A DNA stretch of 21,934 nt from a virus. The translations under genes were made by a program, and so were the position numbers. Below the pieces are notes generated by a model that did not search any database, was not told the origin of the DNA, and saw only the letters and a list, made by a program, of their open reading frames with translations. The stretch's first letter is position 1, and the number at the start of each line of letters is the position of its first letter. Below, piece by piece: positions 1-8,000 of the stretch. The stretch is from positions 1 to 21,934 of the IMG/VR virus record IMGVR_UViG_3300028800_001835. One strand, written 5' to 3'.

Positions 1-159
1 GCCGTAACGTTGGCTACCGAAGCCTCGAACGGCACCCTCAACACGACACAGGATGCAGCGGCGAACCAGGAGTACCAGTCGATTCTGTCGGAGATCAACG
101 ACATCGGATCGACGACCACTTACAACAAGAACCAGGTCTTCTGTGGCTGCCGGAATTAA
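1..159 (+). pseudogene. Flagellin N-terminal fragment, interrupted by the prophage end
   Basis: Frame 1 of the plus strand is open from the window edge and encodes a segment with the pattern ATEASNGTLNTTQDAAANQE, then a stretch with SEINDIGSTTTYN and NQVF. This matches the conserved N-terminal helical domain of flagellins, in particular the run ending in a threonine-rich turn, YN and a VF/LF pair. After the Phe codon at 139-141 the match stops. The frame then reads six unrelated residues (CGCRN and a TAA at 157-159) inside the repeat array. The gene would have made the filament subunit of the host flagellum. Its start lies off the left edge and its remainder must lie beyond the far end of the prophage. 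The family call rests on my reading of a 47-residue fragment and is moderately secure; the disruption itself is directly visible. Confidence 0.62.
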
Positions 160-170
160 ACTGCACTGGT
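150..170 (+). repeat. End repeat copy 1 (putative transposase-binding site)
   Basis: This copy contains the core GGAATTAAACTGCACTGGT. It differs from the inverted third copy at one position only, G152 in place of A. It lies eight bases inside the proposed prophage terminus, which is close to where the outermost MuA site sits relative to the end of Mu DNA. The repeat is directly visible; its function as a transposase site is inferred. Confidence 0.6.
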
Positions 171-172
171 TC

Positions 173-193
173 CCAGAATTAAGCTGCACCACC
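173..193 (+). repeat. End repeat copy 2 (putative transposase-binding site)
   Basis: This is a direct repeat of copy 1 on the same strand, with the core AGAATTAAGCTGCACC. It diverges at an internal G (base 183) and in its last few bases. It starts 23 bases after copy 1, about two helical turns, which would place both sites on one face of the DNA. Confidence 0.6.
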
Positions 194-211
194 AGTGCAG
201 TTTAATTCTGG
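191..211 (-). repeat. End repeat copy 3, inverted (putative transposase-binding site)
   Basis: On the minus strand this reads with the core AGAATTAAACTGCACTGGT and is nearly identical to copy 1. It overlaps the degenerate end of copy 2 by three bases and faces the opposite way. Copies 1 and 3 therefore form a long inverted repeat around copy 2. Confidence 0.6.
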
Positions 212-355
212 TATTCCATTTTTAGTAGATTCTAGAGATCGCCCGCAACAGGCCCCCAGAAATACCCTCAAAATCCCCTAAAACCACCCCAAAAACCACC
301 GCCCGATCTCACCTTATATAAGGGGTCGTTTTGATCCCTGAAAACCAGGCCGCTT
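212..355. other. Non-coding end segment with phased C-runs and a palindrome
   Basis: No gene is seen between the repeat array and the last tail gene. The plus strand carries C-runs at 253-257, 265-267, 275-278 and 287-290, spaced 10-12 bases apart in A-rich sequence; on the minus strand these are G-runs that could in principle form a four-tract quadruplex with loops of 7-8 bases. A perfect 12-bp palindrome, CCTTATATAAGG, lies at 312-323. A short stem with the arms CCTG and CAGG lies just after the stop of the tail gene. No convincing intrinsic terminator for the tail operon is seen. Confidence 0.45.
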
Positions 356-3300
356 TTACCCCGTGAAGACGGTCGTTCCGCCCGCCTCGATCGTGACCGT
401 TCCGCCTGGCATCGACGCCGACAAGGCGAACATCGCGTTGACCACCACCGTGGCCGATCCGGTCGCCGTTCCATCCGCCGTACTCGTCGCCGTGATCGTG
501 TGCGTTCCAACCTGAAGCGGCGAGGTGTAGTTCCCTGCTGAGTCGATGGTGCCCACCGTCGCGCTGCCGCCTGGGACACCATCCACGCTCCAGGTAACCG
601 TGGTTGTTGGGTTGCCTGTTACCGTCGCCGTCAGCTGGATCGTCACACCCATCGGGATAAGTGAAGACGCCGGCGAGACGCTAACCACGGTGGGCGGAGC
701 AGCAGCCGAGAGACCGTAGATGCAGAGGACGTCCGCGCTGCTCGCCCAGATGTCGCCTGAGCCGTCGTTGAACGTGCAGTGCACCATATCTTCTGCGTCA
801 ACGTAGCAGCTGCCCACTCCCTGCGCATGACCGCCTCCCGATGTATAAAACGAGGCGTCTGTAGGCGCGCACATGATGCTGAGCGTGTCAGCAATGTTCG
901 TGACCGCGCTGGACGGCAGCGCGACCGTGCTGCCATTTCCAATGTTTTTGATACAGCCGAGGCCGAAGGTGCTGCCATCCGTCAGCGGAAAAGCGATCCA
1001 GGTCTCTGCCCCGAGCGTCTCGGTGGTGACCGTGCCCATATTGTTTTTCCACGCAAAAACCAGCACAGATGCGTTGCCGGTCCAGACGTTGCCGACGTGA
1101 TCCTGGCACTCGCAGGAAACGACGAGGTTGCCGCCCACCAGGTTCACCGCGGCGCCCGCCAGATACATGATGTTTGCGCTCGCCGGCATATCGTGGATGA
1201 AGGCCAGTGCAAAGCACTGTGCCGTTGTCCACCCAGCCGGCAGCTCAACCGTTCCGCCGTGTGCGACGATGCCCTGGCCGAAGAGAATCTCCTCGCCACC
1301 CAGCAGCGTCAGCGGCAGCCAGGTCATTCCTGCGCCGTCCGTGCTGGTGACGTCCGCGCTGAGCCAGGTGAGCGCGGCATAGTTCGCATCGCCACCCCAC
1401 GTCTGGCCTGGATCGCCGGCGTAGACCAGCGTCAGCAGGCGGCTCACATCCGTGCTGCACTGCTGCACGGTGTGCGCCGAGGAGTACTGAGTATTCGCGC
1501 CCGCCGGCGATGCCCACGCCATCAGGTTATTCGCGGGGTAGCCGGTCGACGGAAGCTGGAAGATTGAGCCCGAATAAAGCTGCCCAGCGAAGAAGACGAA
1601 GTTGCCGCCGTCAGCCAGCGGGATCGCGGTGAAGGAGAAGTCGTTGCCCGGCTCGCTATCCGGAACGCTGGGCCATCCGGCCGCGGTCAGGTCGCTGGTT
1701 TCGTACATGTAGCCTTCGTTGTATGGCTGCAGCATCAGCTCAATTAACCCGCTGCTATCGGACGGGGTGCGCGCGAGGCCCTTGTTTGGGGAAGCGAGTT
1801 CGCACGCCGGCGGCGTCTTCGTCAGGTTATCGAGCACCTCATAATCGGCCGTGTAGGGATAGCGGAAGGTGTTGTCCAGTGTCACGCGATCGCCGCACTC
1901 GATGCCCGCAGCCAGCTGGCCGTTCACATCCTTGGCGAAGAAGTTGGTGCGGAACTTGAACCGCGGGGGTGTGATGTAAGCAGACTGATCGAAGCCCAGG
2001 TTGCGATCGCGCTCATAGCGGCAGAGGCGGCTGACCTGGTCGTACGTCGAGGTTCCAAAATCGAGCGCGTCCTTCAGCTTGTTCCGCTGCCGCGCAATGT
2101 TCAGGCCCTTCGCGCCGCGCGCCAGCATATTGTTCTTGTGCCAAAACTCGGGCACGCGCTCCTTGAAGCGCGAGTAGAGCAGTCCCACCGCGCCGCCGGC
2201 GCCCACCGTGGTGGGGTAGTTGTTCCCCTTGCGCGCGATGGTGAAGGTGGTGGGATCGACCTCGTCCGGGGTGCCCGGATTGAGGATGGCCGGAACAGAA
2301 GAGACGGTCCACTCGCCGTCGTAGACCGTGCCCGTGCCACCCATCGAGATCGCGTCGCCTTGCTGAAATGGATGCGGCTGCGGCTCGCCGGTGGGCGGGA
2401 TCGAGTCTGTCGTCACCGTCGGATCGCCATGCACGGGGTTGGTGATGCTCAGGATGTTATTGCACGCCGGCACCAGCAGATCGCGGAAGCCGCCGAGTAT
2501 GCGGTTGCCCGCGGTGTTCAGCACCTGGTCAGAAGGCTCGAACGAGCCGGGCATCATGTGATCGCGCGAGAAGATAAAAACCGAGGCGCGCGGCATATCG
2601 CAGATGGCGGCGATCTTGCCCTGCGAATCCTGTTTGTAGGCACGCGCGCAGCGCAGAATCTTGGTGGTGATGGCCTGCACCGACGATGCCGACGTGTAGC
2701 TGTTGTCATGCGTGAAGCGCGGCCGGCCGTTGGCCAGCAGCTGGTTGCAGTACTGCGCGGAGTCGTAGATCGGCTCCCAGTCAAAGCGCGCACTCACGGC
2801 CGCAGGAAGCGGATCCGGGCCGACGTTGTAGATGAGGTTGTAGTCCGGAAAGAGCTCACGGCGCAGGTAGACATCGACCCAGTGCCAGATCGGGTTGCGC
2901 GTCCAGGCGTAGCCGATGACGTTGCCGTTGGCGTCGAAGATGCGGCAGCGCAGCGCGCGCCACAGGCCGATGGGGTTGACGTCGGTCCACTGCGAGGGGT
3001 CGCCCTGGTTGTTGTTCTGCTGGTACAGAATGGCCTGTTTGCGCATGATCGCGTAGTAGGCGATCCGCGACCAACACAGCGGCTGGATGGCGGGCGGAAA
3101 GACAGACCAGAGTGTGTCGCAGCCCTGATCCGGGCCAGTGGAGTGCGGCGCCAGGCCGGAGCCGATGACCGCGTCGCAGCCGGAGTGGAAGTGCCACACC
3201 AGATTCTGTGTCGTCGAGTCCAGCGTCTGGTACCAGTCCCAGCCCATCCAGCTACCGGCGCCCCCGGCCGCGAGCTGCGGGTTGCCCCGCCATGAGAGAA

Positions 3301-3517
3301 CGTCGTCGATCCATAACTCCTGCAGGCCATCCCACTCGCCGTGCCCCAGCTTCCAGAAACCGGCGCGCGTGTAGTCCAGCGCAGCCGTGCCGGTGTCCTG
3401 CAGCATGTAATAGGCCTCGCGCTTGCCTGTGGCCCAGACATAGCCATAGCTCAACGGTATCGGCTGGCCGGTGGTCTCGCACGCGCTGGAGGACTGGGTT
3501 GAGCTGGCGTTGGGCAT
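356..3517 (-). CDS. Central tail fibre / tip protein with tandem modules and C-terminal Ig-like domain
   Basis: A 1053-residue protein, last gene of the tail operon and probably the distal tip that contacts the host surface. The N-terminal half (about 1-600) has a start typical of tip proteins of B3-like siphophages: PIPLSYGYVWATGKR near residue 18, then a WIDDVLSW segment. Residues about 624-727, 728-835 and 836-939 look like three diverged copies of one module of about 105 residues. Shared features are a W/F-x-x-PL start, a TV-LP or F-QLP core and, in the second and third, a C-x-D-x-G-x-W and VL end. Residues 940-1028 form a bacterial Ig-like (Big_2-type) domain with TWSVDG, VGTI and NYTSP. 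The ATG overlaps the preceding TGA by one base, with GGAG six bases upstream. Function is inferred from position and length. Confidence 0.8.
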   Translation of the reverse strand: MPNASSTQSSSACETTGQPIPLSYGYVWATGKREAYYMLQDTGTAALDYTRAGFWKLGHGEWDGLQELWIDDVLSWRGNPQLAAGGAGSWMGWDWYQTLDSTTQNLVWHFHSGCDAVIGSGLAPHSTGPDQGCDTLWSVFPPAIQPLCWSRIAYYAIMRKQAILYQQNNNQGDPSQWTDVNPIGLWRALRCRIFDANGNVIGYAWTRNPIWHWVDVYLRRELFPDYNLIYNVGPDPLPAAVSARFDWEPIYDSAQYCNQLLANGRPRFTHDNSYTSASSVQAITTKILRCARAYKQDSQGKIAAICDMPRASVFIFSRDHMMPGSFEPSDQVLNTAGNRILGGFRDLLVPACNNILSITNPVHGDPTVTTDSIPPTGEPQPHPFQQGDAISMGGTGTVYDGEWTVSSVPAILNPGTPDEVDPTTFTIARKGNNYPTTVGAGGAVGLLYSRFKERVPEFWHKNNMLARGAKGLNIARQRNKLKDALDFGTSTYDQVSRLCRYERDRNLGFDQSAYITPPRFKFRTNFFAKDVNGQLAAGIECGDRVTLDNTFRYPYTADYEVLDNLTKTPPACELASPNKGLARTPSDSSGLIELMLQPYNEGYMYETSDLTAAGWPSVPDSEPGNDFSFTAIPLADGGNFVFFAGQLYSGSIFQLPSTGYPANNLMAWASPAGANTQYSSAHTVQQCSTDVSRLLTLVYAGDPGQTWGGDANYAALTWLSADVTSTDGAGMTWLPLTLLGGEEILFGQGIVAHGGTVELPAGWTTAQCFALAFIHDMPASANIMYLAGAAVNLVGGNLVVSCECQDHVGNVWTGNASVLVFAWKNNMGTVTTETLGAETWIAFPLTDGSTFGLGCIKNIGNGSTVALPSSAVTNIADTLSIMCAPTDASFYTSGGGHAQGVGSCYVDAEDMVHCTFNDGSGDIWASSADVLCIYGLSAAAPPTVVSVSPASSLIPMGVTIQLTATVTGNPTTTVTWSVDGVPGGSATVGTIDSAGNYTSPLQVGTHTITATSTADGTATGSATVVVNAMFALSASMPGGTVTIEAGGTTVFTG

Positions 3518-4176
3518 CAGATTCTCCGGCTCCGGTTGATGACCAGTAACGGCGACGGATCAGTGGTCTCGCCGTAGTTCTTCTCGTAGCTGTTGAGTGA
3601 GATCATCGGCCGCTCCACCACCTGGCAGGTCTGGAAGCTGTAGCTGCATTCAGTGGGCTCCGTGGATCCGCAGCGCGGGCCGCCCCAGTTCAGCTGGCAG
3701 GTCTCGCAGTACTGCTCCATCGGCGCCTCGTCTTCAGCTTCGTTAATGAAGGGCTTTGACCGGAAGGTTGCGGTGTCGTCCGTCGCGCCGCTCAGCGTGA
3801 GGGTGCCATCCAGATAGATCCACGCCGCCTGGGCCGCCGCGTTCCAGTAGCGATAGACAAACACCGCGCCCTCAAGAGTGGTGGCGCGCAGAATGGTTTC
3901 CACGTCGCGCGCCAGCGATGTGCCGCTCACGTTCTGCACGGTGAAGCTACCCGCGTTGGTAACCTGGGAGCGGTTGTAGACGAAGGGACCCGCAGCCAGC
4001 AGCCACGGTACAAAAAGCTGGCTTTCGCCCCTCAGCACCGAGGGCCACGCCTCGGTTCCGCGATCGGACCAGAAGTAGGTGTTGCCGTTCACGTCCTGCA
4101 CTTCGAGCAGGTGCACGCCGGGCAGTCCGGTGCGGGCGCCGCCCACGCCGAGCAATGGTGCGGGATAAGGAATCAC
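3517..4176 (-). CDS. Cysteine-rich tail tip protein (hub/gpL-like position)
   Basis: A 219-residue protein between the first tip protein and the central fibre. I chose the GTG at 4176-4174. It overlaps the upstream TGA in a GTGA pattern, with a strong GGAGGT six bases upstream. A longer open frame reaching 4374 is only a shadow of the gene before it. The C-terminal part holds five cysteines (157, 160, 169, 177, 184) starting with CETC, in a Gly/Pro-rich setting. The arrangement recalls the C-terminal Cys cluster of tail tip proteins such as lambda gpL, which binds an iron-sulfur cluster, and of DUF2163-type tip proteins. The likely role is attaching or building the tail tip. Metal binding is inferred from the cysteines alone. 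Confidence 0.75.
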   Translation of the reverse strand: MIPYPAPLLGVGGARTGLPGVHLLEVQDVNGNTYFWSDRGTEAWPSVLRGESQLFVPWLLAAGPFVYNRSQVTNAGSFTVQNVSGTSLARDVETILRATTLEGAVFVYRYWNAAAQAAWIYLDGTLTLSGATDDTATFRSKPFINEAEDEAPMEQYCETCQLNWGGPRCGSTEPTECSYSFQTCQVVERPMISLNSYEKNYGETTDPSPLLVINRSRRI

Positions 4177-5012
4177 CGCATCACCTCCAGCGAGTGCCAG
4201 CTGATGGTGGGCGCGGTGGCTGAGGCGTTCTTGGCGGCGCTGACGTTGACCTGCACGCGGTGGAAGTCCAGTGACACATTCTGCTGCATCAGCACCATCT
4301 GCGGGCCTTCGTCGACCGCGGCGTAGCAGTCGATGGTGCCGCCCACCTCGTTTCCGTCCAGCGATACAGTGCACTGACCGAACTCCGGACCTTTCATTAG
4401 GTAGAGTTTGAAGCCGTAGCCTTTGTACTCGTAGCAGCCCCAGTCGCCGGCGTTGCCCGCGGCGCCGGGGTTGTCCATGGTGGTCACCGCGATGCCGGCG
4501 ATAGACCGCGCGTTCGGCGCCCAGCCCGGCATGGCATTGCTCAGCACCGCCAGCTTCTGATCGCCAAAGTCATTGAAGGCGTAGACGCGGATCGCGTCGT
4601 GATCCCAGTCGTCGGGGTACTTCACCATGGCGACTTCAGGCATTTCCTCAAAGGTGAGGTTCTGGACGTTCCACATCCCGTTGCCAACCTGCACCATGGG
4701 GAAGTCGCCGGTGAAGCGGCCGACAAAGTGGCGGCCGCCGCCGTCCCAGTCGATGATGGTGAAGAAGCCGTCCTCATACCGCTCGTAGTACCACTTCAGC
4801 CTCTGCACGCAGAGCCACGAACGCTGAATCCAGGAGAGCGGGAAACTGTGCCCGGTATTCTGGGTATCGCGCGTCCAGGGCGTGGAACCCACCGGCTTCA
4901 CCGCCAGCTTGGTATTGGCGCGCCGGCGCGCAAAGCCATAATCGGGACACATCGAGTCCTGCAGCGCTTCCTGCCAGTCAGCGGTGGGGTTCAGGATGTC
5001 AGAAGCCGGCAT
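4173..5012 (-). CDS. Tail tip / distal tail protein, hypothetical
   Basis: A 279-residue protein immediately after the tape measure, where siphophages encode the distal tail protein. I placed the start at the ATG at 5012-5010 because GGAGG lies five bases upstream. The ATG at 5036 has no ribosome-binding site and would add only eight residues inside the tape-measure gene. The protein is rich in Trp and aromatic residues, with DWDGGGRHFVGRF and FEEMPEVAM segments in the first half. A beta-rich second half could be a carbohydrate-binding-type sandwich (FKLYLMKGPEFG, then TVSLDGNEVGG). It overlaps the tape measure by 14 bases, so translation is probably coupled. I do not recognise the family beyond its position. 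Confidence 0.7.
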   Translation of the reverse strand: MPASDILNPTADWQEALQDSMCPDYGFARRRANTKLAVKPVGSTPWTRDTQNTGHSFPLSWIQRSWLCVQRLKWYYERYEDGFFTIIDWDGGGRHFVGRFTGDFPMVQVGNGMWNVQNLTFEEMPEVAMVKYPDDWDHDAIRVYAFNDFGDQKLAVLSNAMPGWAPNARSIAGIAVTTMDNPGAAGNAGDWGCYEYKGYGFKLYLMKGPEFGQCTVSLDGNEVGGTIDCYAAVDEGPQMVLMQQNVSLDFHRVQVNVSAAKNASATAPTISWHSLEVMR

Positions 5013-8000
5013 CCGCGCCTCCGGAGTTCTCTGCATAGCTCTGGGTCAGTGCAGCGCGGATGCCATGCTTGTTATCGCTCAGGAACTGGGCAACTCCCTT
5101 GGCGTCGATTGCGTGCACATGCAGGTCACCGGACCAGCTGGCAGCCTGCGCCGCGGGCATGCGGCTGCCGTCCGAACCAGATTCGATGGCGCGCGTGATG
5201 CGCTCGTTCTGGTCGCTGGGGATGATGCGCTCGCCTTCGTGATTGAGGTTGTAGCTGGTTGACGGAATGTAATCCGTGCCGACGGCGTAGGACGCGGCCG
5301 ACGCGGTGAAGTTGCTGCGGCCGGCCTTCTCCATGGAGCCGAACTTGGACTCGGCCTGCTGGATCTCCGCCTTGATGGTGTCGTTGTAGTAGCTCTCCGC
5401 GGCGGGGCCGTAAGCCCTGATTGTTTTGGACGCCTGCATATCCAGCGATTGCATGGCGCTATACGCGCTCAGATAGTCCGTCGCCCCGGTCTCGTACGAC
5501 TGCTCGGTATCGGCAATCGTGGGCCGCACGGTTTTCAGATCGTAGACTCGGGCTTTCTCCCGGCCGCCCATACCGATAGCGCCGATTGCCGCGCCGGCCG
5601 CCGCGCCGATCGCCGCGCCGAGCGGACCCCCCACAGCCATGCCCAGCTGCATGCCACTCATGGCACCGCTCAACGCGCCGCCCACGCCGCCGTTGCCCTC
5701 ATAGGCGCCGTAGACGCCGATCGCGCCCTGCGCCGCGCTCAAGGTGTTGCTCGTCGTCATTCCGTTGCTGGCCATGCTGCCATCCGGGTTCTTGGCGAGC
5801 TGTCCCACGTCGAAGTTCTGCGTCTGTTCGAGCGGGATGGTGTCGCTGCTCGATGCGCCGGCCGTGGTTCCAGAACCTTCGGAGCTGCCCCTGTTACTGA
5901 AGATGCCCGCGGCTTGTTTGTAGAGGCCCAGCCCTTGCTGGGCATTGCCGACGGCGAGGCCCGCGGTATTGCGCGCAACCGGCGCCATGCCGGCTGAGCC
6001 CATGCCGGGCGCGTAGGAAGACGGCGCTGCGGAAGAGGATGAGCCCGAGTCGCCCACATAGGCGCCGCCGCCGCCGACAGTCGAGCCCGCGCTGCTGAAG
6101 CCGTAGCCTCCCGCGCCGGCGCCATTGAAGTCACCCCCGCTGAAGCCGCCGCCGGTGTATGTTGGGCGCGATCCGCCAGCACCGGCAGGGACGCCGCCGA
6201 ACCCGATGGAAGCGTTCTGGATGTGAATCTCGGCCGAAGCAAGCGCGATGGTGTGACCGCCGCCGCCACTGACGCCCGCTGCACCGCCGCGCGGCGGCGC
6301 GGGCGTGCCGCCCATCTTGTTGAAGATGTCGTCCAGCGAGTTGCCGCCGCCAGCCGCGCCATGGCCGCCGTAGTGCTGCTGGATGCGCTGGGTCATGGCC
6401 GCGGCCGCTTGCCCGGCAACCTTATCACCCATCTCCTGCAGCGCCTGCAGCGGATGGTCGAGCGAGCGGAAGAAGCTGGTGTATTCGCCGGCCATCTTCT
6501 CGCGGGCCGCGCGCGCGGACTCAATCTCCTGCGCTTCTTCAATCTGCTGCGCGGCCAGCATGCGGCGATTGTAGTCGTCGTGTGAGATGAGCCCTTTATC
6601 GAGCTCCTCCTTAAATTTTTCCGTGCGCTGTTCGTACTCAGAAACGATCGCAGCGGTCTGGTTCTTCTCAGCGCCCAGCATTTTTGCGCGAGCCTCGTCC
6701 TCGATCGCTGAGGTCTCAGCCGCGTTCTGCTGGTTCCGCGCCGTGACCTCGGCCGCCTCCTGCTGGCGGATCGCCATCTCGCCGCGCTGCTCAACCCTCG
6801 GATCTCCACCCTTCTCCGCGGCCTCCTGCTGTAGCGCCTGTATCTCCTTCTCCGCGTCGGCGTGGATCCGCGCAAAGCCCGAAACCGCGCGGTCAGCGGT
6901 GGCGGCGACGATGCCGTTGACGTGATCCGCAAAGGCCTGCTGCTCCTGGGCGACGGCCGCGGTGGTCTGTTGCACCATGGCGTGCACCTGGGCTAGCCGC
7001 TGGCCCGGATCCATGCCTGGATGATCTTCGTTCAGGAAGCTGTTGACCTTATCCTGCCCTTCCTGCTGCGTGCGCGCCACGCCGGTCAGACTGGCCAGCC
7101 GCGTCTCCATCTGCACCTGTTGCAACTGGCGCTCCGCAGCCTGGTGCTGCTGGACCTGCTGCTCTGCCAGCTTCTTTTCCTCTGCGTAATATTTTTGATC
7201 GATGTCAGCCAGAGCTTGGGCGTTCTGGCCGTGCGCGCGAACGAACTCCGCGTCGGCCGTCTTACGCTGTAGCTCAAGCTGCTCGTAGCCTTTCTGGGTG
7301 CTGCGCGAGGCCTGCAGCTCAGCCTCTTCTGCCTGCTCGTGCAGGCGCTGCATCTCTTCTGCGGTTTGCCGCGCCGTCTCGATCGAATGTGCCTGGTATT
7401 CGGCGTCAGCGTGCTGACGGGCAAGCGTGTCTTCGGACTGGTAGGCATTCGCGCCGGGAGCGGCTACCGGGGTCACGTAGCCGGCGTCGCCAGGCTTCTT
7501 GTCCGTTGGGCGTGAGGTGATCTCATGGGCCAGCGATTGCTGCGCGATCCGGAAGCGCCTGGTTTCGTCAGCCTCTCTGCCGGCCGCGTCCCGCGCCGCG
7601 CGCTCCTTGGCGATGCCGGTGAGCGTGGCCTCGGTAATGAGTGCCTTATCCTGAATCAGTTGCAGGTTTGTCTTATGTGTTTCCTCCAGCATCCGTTCGC
7701 GATCGGCATCGGCCTTTCCCTGCGCCTCGTTGAGCTGGTTCGCATCGTGCATGGTAAAAAGCGGATGCTCAGGGCCAGCGCCCATACTGGGAGCCATCAT
7801 CATGTCCGCGGCTGAAGGTGTGCCTCCGAGGATAGCTTTCCCAGATTGAGTGCGCTTCTGGGTCAACTGATCCAGTTGCGAGTTCACCATCTGCAGATCG
7901 GCGGAAAGCTCGTCGATGCCGGCGTTCTCAAAGAACTTTTTCGACGCAGCCTCACTGGCCTTGTCGTTGTATCTTTCGATCGCGCCGTCGACGTCGATCC

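Larger units (their letters stand above)
150..222 (+). terminator. Possible hairpin terminator at the prophage end, facing the host flagellin
   Basis: In a plus-strand transcript, repeat copies 1 (150-170) and 3 (191-211) could pair as a 21-bp stem with one G-U wobble and a 20-base loop. A U-containing stretch with five consecutive U (218-222 on the plus strand) follows. This could stop flagellin transcription from running antisense into the tail operon. The pairing may equally be a by-product of inverted protein-binding sites, and the loop is long for an intrinsic terminator. Confidence 0.3.

Noticed and set aside
356-375. Similarity between the last residues of the fibre (TTVFTG) and the flagellin TYN..VF region at the cut
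   Set aside because: The shared DNA is only about six bases (GTCTTC). It is probably chance and not a sign of recombination between the two genes.
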